Of a stretch of DNA of 28,653 nucleotides, positions 6,976 to 14,883 are shown one piece after another (position 1 is the stretch's first letter; every line of letters starts with the position of its first letter). The position numbers and the translations under genes are program-made. The stretch covers positions 1 through 28,653 of IMG/VR virus record IMGVR_UViG_3300030098_004804; one strand, written 5' to 3'. Below the pieces are notes generated by a model. The model searched no databases and had not been told where the DNA came from. It saw only the letters and a program-made list of their open reading frames with translations. This stretch comes from a virus.

Positions 6976-7134
6976 TCAGGCATGATCTATTATATCATTT
7001 CCGCGACAAATCATCCAAAAAACACAATTGCGTTTTCGGCATTCTGCTCTCTTGACGTGTCTGGCAAGGGCTAGAGTTTCACTATATCTTGTTCTACTTG
7101 TCCCATCTTCAAATATCACAGTTGTTTTATACAT
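6976..7134 (-). CDS. Small hypothetical protein, 52 aa
   Basis: This short frame starts MYKTTVIFEDGTSRTRYSET and continues with a basic stretch (ARHVKRAECRKRN), three cysteines and the end RGNDIIDHA. A GGTGAT ribosome-binding site lies three bases before the ATG at 7132-7134, and the start overlaps the end of the preceding 31-residue frame by eight bases. It fills the gap between the terminator at 6919 and the small-gene operon, which otherwise would be noncoding. It is probably the last gene of that operon. No function can be assigned. Confidence 0.5.
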   Translation of the reverse strand: MYKTTVIFEDGTSRTRYSETLALARHVKRAECRKRNCVFWMICRGNDIIDHA

Positions 7135-7222
7135 ATATCACCTTGATTATATAAAGTGATAGATACATAGATCCGGACAATGCTCCAAAGATTAAAAGAC
7201 TTTCAAAGATAGTTTTTAGCAT
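7127..7222 (-). CDS. Predicted single-helix membrane peptide, 31 aa
   Basis: The frame reads MLKTIFESLLIFGALSGSM and ends YLSLYIIKVIYV. It is hydrophobic almost throughout, with one likely membrane helix. Its ATG (7220-7222) lies in ATGCTAA, overlapping the preceding stop by three bases, and its own 3' end overlaps the next gene by eight bases, so translation could be coupled on both sides. It has no strong ribosome-binding site of its own. The length makes chance possible, but the double overlap and composition argue for a real small membrane protein. Role unknown. Confidence 0.4.
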   Translation of the reverse strand: MLKTIFESLLIFGALSGSMYLSLYIIKVIYV

Positions 7223-7542
7223 AGTTCAGCCCATCCCATATCAAAAAGATCTTGGGCTTTTATTAGAGTAAATAAATCTTTCTTGTCAACACCTGACAAG
7301 GAAGCAAATGACCCGTCTTTCCATTCGTCTTCAAACAAATCTTTTAAGCTATTAAGGAATTCAACTGTATATTCCTCAAGTATGTAATGCCATCCATACT
7401 GGCCAAATTCAACAACAACAATTAATTGTTTAAGTATTCGCATCTTTTCTTCTCTCGCATGAAAAGATTCAATCACTCCCAAAGGCGAAAGATTAAGATG
7501 ATCCTTATATGCTTCTAATTTCTTTAATAGTTCTTTTCGCAT
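7216..7542 (-). CDS. Hypothetical helical protein, 108 aa
   Basis: The recurrent AACGGAGAATAAAATG (7540-7555) fixes the start. The product is helical and acidic (MRKELLKKLEAYKDHLN, YILEEYTVEFLNSLKDLFED, LFTLIKAQDLFDMGWAELC) with no signal peptide or membrane segment. I recognise no family. It is the third gene of a leftward operon starting at the promoter 8168-8196, and its stop overlaps the start of the tiny membrane frame at 7127-7222. The ribosome-binding site overlaps the stop of the gene to its right. Confidence 0.6.
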   Translation of the reverse strand: MRKELLKKLEAYKDHLNLSPLGVIESFHAREEKMRILKQLIVVVEFGQYGWHYILEEYTVEFLNSLKDLFEDEWKDGSFASLSGVDKKDLFTLIKAQDLFDMGWAELC

Positions 7543-7553
7543 TTTATTCTCCG

Positions 7554-7847
7554 TTAAAATATATCTGTTTTTGATTTATTCTTAATAACTACGCCGTCAT
7601 AGCCTAAAGTCTTGTAGGCTGTGTCGAGATTGCATGGCTCTTGATATGCCATGACATCTGTTGTCATTTGGACACAGTAATTATAGAATTGAACTGTTGG
7701 TATTTCCATTCCTGATTGTTGCACAAGAACTTGAAACAGCAAATGCGCACATTCCCCAAATACTTTGTCATAGCGCTTCTGATTGCGGCACCATTTAAAA
7801 GGACAAATTTCATTGTTTACACGATCATATTCTTCGTTTTTAGTCAT
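7554..7847 (-). CDS. Hypothetical protein with several Cys, 97 aa
   Basis: The start follows AACGGAGAATAAAATG (7845-7860), a site that also encodes the last residues of the upstream gene. The product has five cysteines (ICPFKWC, GEC, YCVQM, EPC), enough for metal binding, although no clear zinc motif is formed. It contains a central helical segment (AHLLFQVLVQQSG) and ends in a basic KNKSKTDIF tail. No family recognised. It is in a series of small genes between the lysis genes and the fibre operon, a location where phages often carry accessory genes. Confidence 0.6.
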   Translation of the reverse strand: MTKNEEYDRVNNEICPFKWCRNQKRYDKVFGECAHLLFQVLVQQSGMEIPTVQFYNYCVQMTTDVMAYQEPCNLDTAYKTLGYDGVVIKNKSKTDIF

Positions 7848-7848
7848 T

Positions 7849-8136
7849 TTATTCTCCGTTTAATTTTGTTCGATTGGCGTGATAAATTGTATCTTCAAGG
7901 CACTCTTTATTGTGATGTGATATTTCGATTGGCTCCATCCAATCATCACTCGCAAGTGATATCTGGAAATATACTGGATCTGGATCATAACCATAATCCT
8001 GATGTATTGTGATTATTATGTATCTTTTTTGATTTTCATCATTGATAAATTCTTTAACATAAAAATCATCAGGGAATGCATAATGGGTTTTATATCCTGC
8101 AATTTCTAAGTCTTCGATTATTTCTTTTATAGTCAT
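7849..8136 (-). CDS. Hypothetical acidic protein, 95 aa
   Basis: The ATG at 8134-8136 follows AACGGAGAATAAAATG; the longer frame to 8196 would extend across the promoter. The product begins MTIKEIIEDLEIAGYKTHYA and has a likely beta sheet (KRYIIITIHQDYG, PVYFQISLASDDW) followed by a helix. It ends NGE, encoded by the ribosome-binding site of the next gene. It is acidic overall. No family recognised. It is the promoter-proximal gene of the operon, under the palindromic operator at 8177. Confidence 0.6.
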   Translation of the reverse strand: MTIKEIIEDLEIAGYKTHYAFPDDFYVKEFINDENQKRYIIITIHQDYGYDPDPVYFQISLASDDWMEPIEISHHNKECLEDTIYHANRTKLNGE

Positions 8137-8167
8137 TTTATTCTCCGTTGTTAAATAACTAATTACA

Positions 8168-8196
8168 TTATTAAATCTATGCGCATAGTTTGTCAA
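8168..8196 (-). promoter_or_regulatory. Leftward promoter with CTATGCGCATAG operator
   Basis: On the minus strand TTGACA (8191-8196), 17 bases and TAATAA (8168-8173) form a near-consensus promoter. The perfect palindrome CTATGCGCATAG (8177-8188) lies in the spacer. The -35 starts 60 bases from the ATG at 8136. The leader shares AATTAGTTATT and AACAACGGAGAAT with the promoter at 3152-3181. Confidence 0.85.
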
Positions 8197-8216
8197 GAGT
8201 TATTTAATAAAAAATG

Positions 8217-8245
8217 AAAAAAGGAGGGCCTGACTAGGACCCTCC
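8217..8245 (-). terminator. Terminator of the late operon
   Basis: On the minus strand GGAGGG, an inner stem CCT-AGTC-AGG with one bulged base, and CCCTCC form a strong hairpin followed by six T. It ends the lysis and tail operon, and insulates it from the small-gene promoter about 20 bases further left. Confidence 0.85.
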
Positions 8246-8283
8246 CCAACGAAGAATGCGATTATTACCGCCCATTTAGAGTA

Positions 8284-8697
8284 TCACATTTGTGGCGGCG
8301 GTGCAATTCCATTGCCGTTAATTTGAGATCGTGCAATTTCTCTCAACTTCAACTCTTGCACGATTTCGGCGAGGCTTTGCAATTTATTAGCTAGCTCATC
8401 CACTTTTTTTTCTACCTGTGAGATTTGTGTATCTAATTTAGATATTTCCATCACTATTGATTCCCTAATCTTTTCTTCTTTATCTTGATACATTTTAATT
8501 ACATCGTCATATCTAGCTCTTAAGGCTGTTTGATCATTTTCATATCTTTCTCTAAGCTTATCCTCTCTCTCTTCTGACCGTTTATCTCGTGCATCAAGGC
8601 GTTTTTGCTGGTAAAAGAATTGCCATAATAAAAACCCAGCAAAAGCAGCATTCGCGCCGCCGTTGACAAGTAATTCTATCAGTTGAGCCTCACCCAT
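8284..8697 (-). CDS. Holin-like membrane protein with coiled coil (BhlA/UviB-like layout), 137 aa
   Basis: Residues about 12-30 (GANAAFAGFLLWQFFYQQKR) form a single membrane helix. A long charged coiled coil follows (residues about 31-120, rich in Glu, Lys, Arg and Asp), and the tail is NGNGIAPPPQM. A short N-terminus, one helix and a coiled coil is the layout of BhlA/UviB-type holins, although this protein is longer than typical members (about 70-90 residues). A spanin-like part is an alternative. The start overlaps the lysin stop as TAATG, so lysin and this protein are co-translated, which supports a lysis role. It is the last gene of the late operon. Confidence 0.65.
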   Translation of the reverse strand: MGEAQLIELLVNGGANAAFAGFLLWQFFYQQKRLDARDKRSEEREDKLRERYENDQTALRARYDDVIKMYQDKEEKIRESIVMEISKLDTQISQVEKKVDELANKLQSLAEIVQELKLREIARSQINGNGIAPPPQM

Positions 8698-9296
8698 TAC
8701 AGCCCCAATATCAGCGTATATGTAAATGTTCTATAATTATTTGTTTGTATTTGCATTTTACATAATTTAATGAATTCTTCGAAATCATCCTCATTTTGTA
8801 ATACAGTGCATCCTGCACTCCACTTTCCGACCTCAACGCTATTTTTTCCGGCTTTATGGATATTAATTCCAAAATACCCAGTGTCAATATCGCCCATCAT
8901 ATCATGTATATGATCACGATTTCGATCACGCCATACATCGACAGGCCCGTTGCGCTGGCAGAGCGCCTCATATCGTGATTTGTGCAGATCAATAGAGTAC
9001 ACGCCGCGCATTTGTTGCGGGTGACATAGAATAGCAGTACCGCACGGCATATTATAGTTTTTCAGGTAGTACATGCCGGCGTCAGTAGTGCAGGCATAGG
9101 CATGCCAATTCCAAATGCCTCTGACTTTGTATATTACATGTATCCAATCGTCAAATTGATCAGCCTTTCCGCGTGGATTTCGCTCACCGATAATATTCAG
9201 ATCATAATCGTGCCCTGAATCAAATACTACAAAGCCATGTGCCTCAACTCTGTCGAGTATTTCGGGCCTCTCGCCATTTTCCTGAAAAACTCTCAT
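8697..9296 (-). CDS. Endolysin candidate, L,D-transpeptidase (YkuD)-like cysteine active site, 199 aa
   Basis: The ATG at 9294-9296 is chosen because it overlaps the upstream stop as ATGA and has AGGAG ten bases upstream. The C-terminal half contains GINIHKAG (H147) and KWSAGCTV (S160, G162, C163). A histidine followed about 13-16 residues later by S/T-x-GC is the catalytic pattern of YkuD-fold enzymes, and a phage branch with this pattern is thought to degrade peptidoglycan. There is no signal peptide, so it would need a holin for access to the wall, and a holin candidate follows at once. The N-terminal half contains HVIYKVRGIWNWHAYACTTD and likely forms the rest of the fold. An activity other than lysis, such as wall entry from the tail tip, cannot be excluded. 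Confidence 0.75.
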   Translation of the reverse strand: MRVFQENGERPEILDRVEAHGFVVFDSGHDYDLNIIGERNPRGKADQFDDWIHVIYKVRGIWNWHAYACTTDAGMYYLKNYNMPCGTAILCHPQQMRGVYSIDLHKSRYEALCQRNGPVDVWRDRNRDHIHDMMGDIDTGYFGINIHKAGKNSVEVGKWSAGCTVLQNEDDFEEFIKLCKMQIQTNNYRTFTYTLILGL

Positions 9297-10843
9297 TTCG
9301 ACAAAACTCCTATTGTTAATATACATCGTGATCTATTAGGTAGCCAGCGATTCCCCAAGATCATTCCTCTTCTGCCAAGATATGTTTTTCCTGATGCCTC
9401 TTTAAATCCATATATATATCTCGATGTGATGCCAACAATATCACCAGCAACAAGACCCGCAAATCGCTCATGCACAGCTATCACTAATTCCTCATAGGTG
9501 TATTGATCCCAGGGCGCTAATCTAGCCAAATCAACAGCCGCTTTGCCTGATTGCGTCGGGCTATCTATACGATAGATTAATTTATGATCTCTTATAATCT
9601 CGTCATTAGCTGGCAAGGCTTTAACATTTGTTACATTAACTCCTGTTTTTGTTATAGTGCCTGATGAAGATGAAGTTTCGATAGTACTTTCCGCATAGAC
9701 TACAGATTGAGACGGAGCATAAATGTTATGTGATTCAATATTAATTATATCACGATCTTTAATTCTGCCTGATATCGTTGTATTCAATGCTTCTTCTGGA
9801 TCTTGACAGACACGCCATGATATTTGCCCTTGTCGAAATACTGGCCACATTCCCAAAGATAAAAATTGATTTAATAAATATCTGATTCCGCTTGCTTCTG
9901 GAGCGTCTAAAACTAATTGCACCTCATGCGATCCGGTTTGTGTTTTATATGCCTCATACCACAAATTCATATCCTGAGTATTTATCAGATTTGGATTAAA
10001 TCTAATTCCGGCGCCCCAAGATTTGGGATAATCATCTAAAGATCCTTGTGTAGCGCTTCCAGTGCTCATTAAAGTTCGAGCAAATACATTGTGAGGCTTC
10101 CCTTGTAATCTAGTAAGACTTATAACTTTATCGCCAACAGCTAGAGCGTTTAAGTTTGCAGTAGCTGGCCAATGTCCTGTATCAGTTATAGTAAGATAGC
10201 CTGCTGATCCCGTCGTTGTAGTTTTTCCGCTCCATCGATAGTAGCTTGTATTATTTGATCCATCAGTAACAAAACAAAGTCCGTCAAAATTACTATCTTT
10301 TTCAAATTTAGTTATATCATCTAAATACAATCTATTAGCAGGCGCAGATCCAAAATTAAAAGCATGTCCGGTTGTAACCTGCGTTTCAGTTCCAGCATTA
10401 TAATAAAAGTTTAGCTCATCCTTTTTTGTGCTTAATCGAGTAGTGAGAGCAGATATAAAATCGCCAAATTGCAATCTCCAAACACCGCGACCGCCTTCTA
10501 AGGATCGCAATTGTCCAATAGCTATTCTTTGAGGAATATTACCATCACGCATCATAAACAATTCCGCCAAGGCACCGCGACGAAACGCGCTAACATCGAT
10601 CGGCCTTAAATCGCCGTTGATAGTCAATGAAAATCCGCCAAAATTAACTGACCATCTTTGTGGGGTCACTCTTGCATTGTCAATAACAACTTCCGCCGCG
10701 CCAATGTTTATTAATCCGCTTTGCCGAATTGTTTGTCCGGCACCTAAAAAATAATCATTTGTATGACCAAGAAAACGTAAAGCAAATTCTAAAGATTTGC
10801 TAGGCATATCTAATGATTTAATGAATCCATTGCTCCAAGTCAT
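9293..10843 (-). CDS. Tail tip/baseplate-type protein, 516 aa
   Basis: This large beta-rich protein follows the tape measure and one further tail protein, in the place where siphoviruses encode tail tip or hub components. The N-terminus (LEFALRFLGHTNDYFLGAG) and the middle (WRLQFGDFISALTTRLSTK) contain many strands. Residues about 300-360 (VQLVLDAPEASGIRYLLNQF, MWPVFRQGQISWRV) resemble the hub region of tail proteins. The C-terminus has GDIVGITSRYIYG and RCILTIGV. No transmembrane or enzymatic motif is visible. The start overlaps the upstream stop as TAATG, and the stop overlaps the lysin start. Function is inferred mainly from gene order. Confidence 0.7.
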   Translation of the reverse strand: MTWSNGFIKSLDMPSKSLEFALRFLGHTNDYFLGAGQTIRQSGLINIGAAEVVIDNARVTPQRWSVNFGGFSLTINGDLRPIDVSAFRRGALAELFMMRDGNIPQRIAIGQLRSLEGGRGVWRLQFGDFISALTTRLSTKKDELNFYYNAGTETQVTTGHAFNFGSAPANRLYLDDITKFEKDSNFDGLCFVTDGSNNTSYYRWSGKTTTTGSAGYLTITDTGHWPATANLNALAVGDKVISLTRLQGKPHNVFARTLMSTGSATQGSLDDYPKSWGAGIRFNPNLINTQDMNLWYEAYKTQTGSHEVQLVLDAPEASGIRYLLNQFLSLGMWPVFRQGQISWRVCQDPEEALNTTISGRIKDRDIINIESHNIYAPSQSVVYAESTIETSSSSGTITKTGVNVTNVKALPANDEIIRDHKLIYRIDSPTQSGKAAVDLARLAPWDQYTYEELVIAVHERFAGLVAGDIVGITSRYIYGFKEASGKTYLGRRGMILGNRWLPNRSRCILTIGVLSK

Positions 10844-11727
10844 TAGTCAATATCCCAAGTACCAGATCCATCGCCAAATTTGGCGGGTAATTCGATGTCT
10901 GCTGGCATCTCTAAATCAATTCTACCCCCTGAGAATTTTGGCAATACACCGTCAATGCCTGAATCATTTCTTCCATCTGGGATCGTGCCCGTTGCCTCTG
11001 GTTCAGTCGATAGCAATCCGCCCACATTAACAACGCCGTCATAGTTTTCTGGATGAAATCCAAATAATGTATGATAATCAGGCACAAGACGAATAGACAA
11101 TGAAAACAATCTGCCGCCCTCATTTGTGATAATGTTTTGGCCTATATCTGCATTGATCCTTTTCAAAACCGGCCATGTTCTGTAGTGCCTAACATAAGCG
11201 CGGCGATTGTACTGAAAATTAATTCTTTTGTCAACTGTTAATGATCCGCCGGTGCTCGATAGATTTGATACTGACGCGATTTTATGCATTTCCTGTAGTT
11301 GTGCAGGTGGCGCACTCTCGACAACAACATAATCATCAACGGCGGGTATATTTGTTCCTAGATAATTAGAAAAAGGATTGGCAAATACATTTATATTAAA
11401 CGATCCTGACGAAAGATAATTATGAATTGGCGCGGCCCATGCTTTTGTGTGATCAGCGGTGAATCCTACACTGAATCCCCTATCAAGATGATTTTGCATT
11501 GCCATCATTTGATAAGCTATATCCTCGCCTAATTTTAATCGATCGCGTTGAATAGTTATTATTTCGCCCATGCGAGTTACTGATCTTTGTATTGATCCGT
11601 CAATACCAATACCATCAACAGCGTCAACAATAAATTCAGAAAATAACTCTCCTAAATCCTCACCTAAATCAATAGTGACGGGAAAATTGCCTTTCGGCTG
11701 TGGGTAATAGAAAAACTTAGCTGACAT
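10843..11727 (-). CDS. Distal tail-type protein, 294 aa
   Basis: The start has GGAGG eight bases upstream and lies one base from the tape measure stop. The protein begins MSAKFFYYPQPKGNFPVTID and has beta-rich segments, including GEIITIQRDRL, SFNINVFANPF and RLFSLSIRLVPDYHTLFGF. It contains a glycine-rich C-terminal stretch. By position directly after the tape measure it should be the distal tail or adaptor protein joining the tube to the tip. Sequence alone gives no specific family. The C-terminal segment (GSGTWDID) has no obvious membrane or catalytic feature. Confidence 0.65.
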   Translation of the reverse strand: MSAKFFYYPQPKGNFPVTIDLGEDLGELFSEFIVDAVDGIGIDGSIQRSVTRMGEIITIQRDRLKLGEDIAYQMMAMQNHLDRGFSVGFTADHTKAWAAPIHNYLSSGSFNINVFANPFSNYLGTNIPAVDDYVVVESAPPAQLQEMHKIASVSNLSSTGGSLTVDKRINFQYNRRAYVRHYRTWPVLKRINADIGQNIITNEGGRLFSLSIRLVPDYHTLFGFHPENYDGVVNVGGLLSTEPEATGTIPDGRNDSGIDGVLPKFSGGRIDLEMPADIELPAKFGDGSGTWDID

Positions 11728-11728
11728 A

Positions 11729-13927
11729 TCATCTACCTCCGAACAAATTCGAAGAGGATAATCCGAAGTTGCTGTTAAATCGCTCTTCTATGCGCCGAAC
11801 TAATGCATCAACGGCGTTTTGTTCGACTACTGGGCTATTGATAACTATATTAATTGGGGAGCCACTAGAGCGCGACATTTGGCGATCTACTGTTTGCGGC
11901 CTCATTCCTGACTGTGGCACAACAAATTCGCCTTGATGCAATAAAGCAAGCCCTGATCTTTTTGATCCTGTATATCGCATTCCGCCTTCGGCTTTTGGTA
12001 TAAAATGACCGCCTCCCGCAAATGCGGCCGATTCATTTGGATCAAAGAAATCTCGGAGAAATCCGCTATTGGCTTCTCTTCTTTCCTGTCGGCCCTCACG
12101 CGTAAAAACCAATCTTAATGATTCACGCAATATGTCTCCAAAACTTTGTAATGCTAATACAAATCCATCAACAATAGCCTCAGCAATAGCAAGTGCAAAT
12201 TGTGGTAATACTTGAAGTAAAATCTCAGGCAAGAATTCAAGTCCCTTCTTCATTGATTCAGCCTGTTGTCTAAGATCTTTTCGTCTTTCATCAGGTGTTT
12301 TTTGGCCTATTTTCGCAAGCCCTTTTCCGATTGCGCCAAGTGCAAGTGTAGCGGCGCCGATTATTGGAATTGCACTTGCAACAGTGCCTAAAACTTTTCC
12401 AGCCGAGGAAGAAATGTTGCCAATTCCTTGTAAGCTACTAGATATTGTTTTTCCTAGTCCATCACCTAAAACACTCAATAAAGCGCCGGCTCCTGATGTT
12501 AATTGTTTACTCACTACTAATCCAAATTTTGTACCTAATTCAAGCAATCCTTTTAATGTTGGCGCAGCGGCAATAGCGGCAACTCCTTTTAATGTGCTTT
12601 CGATTTGTTTTTGTTGCTCTTTTTTTCTTTGCTCTTCTATTTCTTTTTCTTTTTGCGCTTGTTCTTCAAGTAAACGTAATTTTCTTTCTCTAAGTAGAAT
12701 TTCTGCTTGTTGTGCTTTTTCTATTTCACCTGACTTTTCCGCTAAATCAAAAACTATATTTAATTCTTGATTATATTGCTCAATAATTTTTTCGCGTCCT
12801 TTTAACTCAGAAATAGTCAGTTTATTAATTATAGATTGCAATCTTTTTGCTGCGTTTTGTTGTGCTCGCTGTTCTTTTTCTCTTTGTGCTGTTATTTTTG
12901 TGAAATTTCTTTCATTTTCAAGGCGCTCTTTATTTTCTTTATTAATTTTAGCTGTTTCTTCTAAAGTTAATCTTAATTCTCTTTGTTGTGAGTTTATTTC
13001 TCTTTTTTGTTGTTTTTGTGATTCTAGCGTTTGATTAATTTGCTCTAAAGTTTGTTCTCTCAAATTGTTTTGTACTATTAATCGCCGTGTCTCTTCATCA
13101 AGTTGATCATTTGTTAATTTAGCACCAGCGGCCCTTTCAGCGGCACTAATTTGTTGTTTATTTTGTATTTGTGTTTGTTGGTTTATAATTATGTTGTTTT
13201 GTTTAATTTCTGCTTCTAGTGCTGATTTTGACTGCTCAGTCGCACTAATTCTTTGATCAATTTGCATTTGAAGACTTCTTCCAAATTTCTCTGAAGTTTC
13301 CCTTGCATTCTGCATAGCTACATCAAAAGATGATAACTCACCTGTAAGCAGCATCAAATCAGTTTTTGCATCAGTTAAGGATTGTATATATCCAGCAATA
13401 GCAGAACTTGTTTTTTTGGTTACATCTTCTTGTTTCTGTAATGCTTCATTTGTATTTTCAGCGGCCTCAGCTAGCAATTTAGACTGTTCTTCTGCTTTTT
13501 GTTTTGAATTTGTGAAAACTGTGAATGCGGCGCCGGCTGTTAATGTAATTGTTGCAACTGCCCCTAAAACAGGATTTAATCCAGTTAATAAAATACGCCC
13601 TAGACCATCGGCGACACTAGCTCCATTTGACATGGTCATTAATAAACTGCCCATTGCTGGGCTGACTAAATTCGCACCTTGTGCCATGTCCATTAAAGCG
13701 CCGTCAAGATCTCTACCTGCTCGTCTCAAATTTCGCGCACTTGAAGTTGTGCTTTTTAATTGTTTCTCTGTAGTCTTTAATTTAGTACTCATTTCAGAGG
13801 CAGAATTGCCCATACTCTCAAAAGCCTCGCCTGTCATTTTGGCGTCTCTAGCAGTCTCTTTAAGGCCTTTCTCTGCTTTGTCAGTGTCAACATTCAGGAT
13901 ATATTGTACTATTGTCTCATTGGGCAT
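11729..13927 (-). CDS. Tail tape measure protein, 732 aa
   Basis: This is the longest gene of the tail module and follows the assembly chaperones, as expected. Residues 1-80 are helical. Two hydrophobic segments occur near 90-140 (AVATITLTAGAAFTVF) and 445-540 (GLLELGTKFGLVVSKQLTSG, AIPIIGAATLALGAIGKG). Residues about 200-440 are a Gln/Glu/Lys-rich coiled coil. The C-terminal part includes AFAGGGHFIP, LLHQGEFVVPQSG and PINIVINSPVV, patterns common in tape measure ends. Tape measures set tail length at roughly 0.15 nm per residue, which would predict a tail near 110 nm. AGGAG with seven-base spacing precedes the ATG. Confidence 0.9.
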   Translation of the reverse strand: MPNETIVQYILNVDTDKAEKGLKETARDAKMTGEAFESMGNSASEMSTKLKTTEKQLKSTTSSARNLRRAGRDLDGALMDMAQGANLVSPAMGSLLMTMSNGASVADGLGRILLTGLNPVLGAVATITLTAGAAFTVFTNSKQKAEEQSKLLAEAAENTNEALQKQEDVTKKTSSAIAGYIQSLTDAKTDLMLLTGELSSFDVAMQNARETSEKFGRSLQMQIDQRISATEQSKSALEAEIKQNNIIINQQTQIQNKQQISAAERAAGAKLTNDQLDEETRRLIVQNNLREQTLEQINQTLESQKQQKREINSQQRELRLTLEETAKINKENKERLENERNFTKITAQREKEQRAQQNAAKRLQSIINKLTISELKGREKIIEQYNQELNIVFDLAEKSGEIEKAQQAEILLRERKLRLLEEQAQKEKEIEEQRKKEQQKQIESTLKGVAAIAAAPTLKGLLELGTKFGLVVSKQLTSGAGALLSVLGDGLGKTISSSLQGIGNISSSAGKVLGTVASAIPIIGAATLALGAIGKGLAKIGQKTPDERRKDLRQQAESMKKGLEFLPEILLQVLPQFALAIAEAIVDGFVLALQSFGDILRESLRLVFTREGRQERREANSGFLRDFFDPNESAAFAGGGHFIPKAEGGMRYTGSKRSGLALLHQGEFVVPQSGMRPQTVDRQMSRSSGSPINIVINSPVVEQNAVDALVRRIEERFNSNFGLSSSNLFGGR

Positions 13928-13983
13928 AATGCGCTCCTATATCTAGATAATAGCACGATCCAAACTGATATACTATACGATTA

Positions 13984-14226
13984 TTATCCAATCAAATCAA
14001 TGAAATCCATTAAAGATATATTCGGCACAAGTGCGCTGTTTTTCTTTTGCGATTTTAAAACGTTATTCATTCGGGTGCTTCTGGCTTTAATACATCGTAC
14101 ACAAAGCATTAATTCATACCAGTCTAATTTCACTATTTCACTTGGCAAAGTGCCATATGTGCGCGCTATTATGTCAATTAGGTTCAAATAATCTTCATCC
14201 TGTGCGAAACATGCTAAGTTTTTCAA
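13984..14226 (-). CDS. Tail assembly chaperone, second frame (frameshift product or TTG start), 80 aa
   Basis: The open frame begins after a TGA at 14245-14247 and contains no early ATG. It starts with TTG at 14224-14226 if translated alone, three bases after AGGGAGG, or it is reached by a ribosomal frameshift from the upstream chaperone gene, which ends at 14195. The product (IIARTYGTLPSEIVKLDWYE and later NISLMDFIDLIG) has the pattern of the second half of siphovirus chaperone pairs, which in many phages is made as a fusion by frameshifting. The frame relation requires +1 or -2. It lies just before the tape measure gene, exactly where such pairs sit. Confidence 0.75.
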   Translation of the reverse strand: MKNLACFAQDEDYLNLIDIIARTYGTLPSEIVKLDWYELMLCVRCIKARSTRMNNVLKSQKKNSALVPNISLMDFIDLIG

Positions 14227-14713
14227 CAGCCTCCCTATGACCCGTCATTGCCTGATTTAATATTTCAGTGCGATCGCTCGCTGATAGCATCCCAACCCAA
14301 AGAAAATTCCTATCTGAGTTCTGCTCTTCTTGATGTAGTACTATTTTCAATTCTTCCCAAGTCTGGCCGTCGTCCATAGAAGCGTCCTTAATAACCTGAC
14401 ATATAATCTTATTCTGCTGATCTGCTATTGATTTTAGCTGATTTGGCTTTAATTTGGATAAGAATTTATACGCTTCATCAAGCGCCTCATTAGTGACATC
14501 GCCTTTTGTTAATTGCTCAGAAAGATCCCGCAGTCCGCCGACACTCTTTCCCTCTTGGTTGACGATCTGCGAGATCAGAAGTGTTGAATTCAGCGAGGCC
14601 GCTTCTGATTCAGATGGGGATAATAGACGGCCGCGAATTAAGATTTGTCCGTCAAAGATTTTCACAGAAAAAAGCGAATTCTTTTCCGCTTGCTTTATAA
14701 AGTCTTTTAGCAT
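14195..14713 (-). CDS. Tail assembly chaperone, first frame, 172 aa
   Basis: The start at 14711-14713 is preceded by CGGAGAAT, a close relative of the recurrent ribosome-binding site. The protein is helical and charged, with QTWEELKIVLHQEEQNSD and FLWVGMLSASDRTEILNQAM near its end. Position between the tail tube gene and the tape measure identifies it as the gpG-like chaperone that coats the tape measure during tail assembly. Its 3' end overlaps the second chaperone frame by 32 bases (50 to the preceding stop), a typical frameshift arrangement. Three unrelated plus-strand genes separate it from the tube gene. Confidence 0.75.
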   Translation of the reverse strand: MLKDFIKQAEKNSLFSVKIFDGQILIRGRLLSPSESEAASLNSTLLISQIVNQEGKSVGGLRDLSEQLTKGDVTNEALDEAYKFLSKLKPNQLKSIADQQNKIICQVIKDASMDDGQTWEELKIVLHQEEQNSDRNFLWVGMLSASDRTEILNQAMTGHREAVEKLSMFRTG

Positions 14714-14832
14714 GCATTCTCCGATATTGTCTTTTTAATGTATCACGTTGATATAATAATGGCTTAGATAATTTTTATTATATCTATTCTTCCGATTAAA
14801 TCGTAACCTTTGAAATTTGTATAAAATACTTG

Positions 14833-14862
14833 TTGACAGGTATACGCATAGTATAGTAGATT
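14833..14862 (+). promoter_or_regulatory. Rightward promoter with operator variant, for the inserted small genes
   Basis: TTGACA (14833-14838) is followed after 18 bases by TAGATT (14857-14862). GTATACGCATAG (14840-14851), a one-sided variant of the CTATGCGCATAG palindrome, lies in the spacer. The -35 starts 51 bases from the ATG at 14884, and the leader ends in AACGGAGAAT. The -10 is weak; TATAGT at 14852-14857 would have too short a spacer. Confidence 0.65.
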
Positions 14863-14883
14863 GTATTTACAACGGAGAATAAA

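Noticed and set aside
8284-8697. Candidate Rz/Rz1 spanin pair
   Set aside because: No embedded lipoprotein-signal frame (lipobox) was found inside or after it; the single helix and coiled coil fit a holin-like or i-spanin-like protein, and holin-like was preferred as tentative.
12384-13946. Two long plus-strand frames opposite the tape measure gene (12384-12770 and 13416-13946)
   Set aside because: Serine/phenylalanine-rich products mirror the Gln/Glu/Lys codons of the tape measure coiled coil; no ribosome-binding sites.
13904-14191. Plus-strand frame across the tape measure start and second chaperone
   Set aside because: No ribosome-binding site, and it overlaps two tail genes with clear order and pattern.
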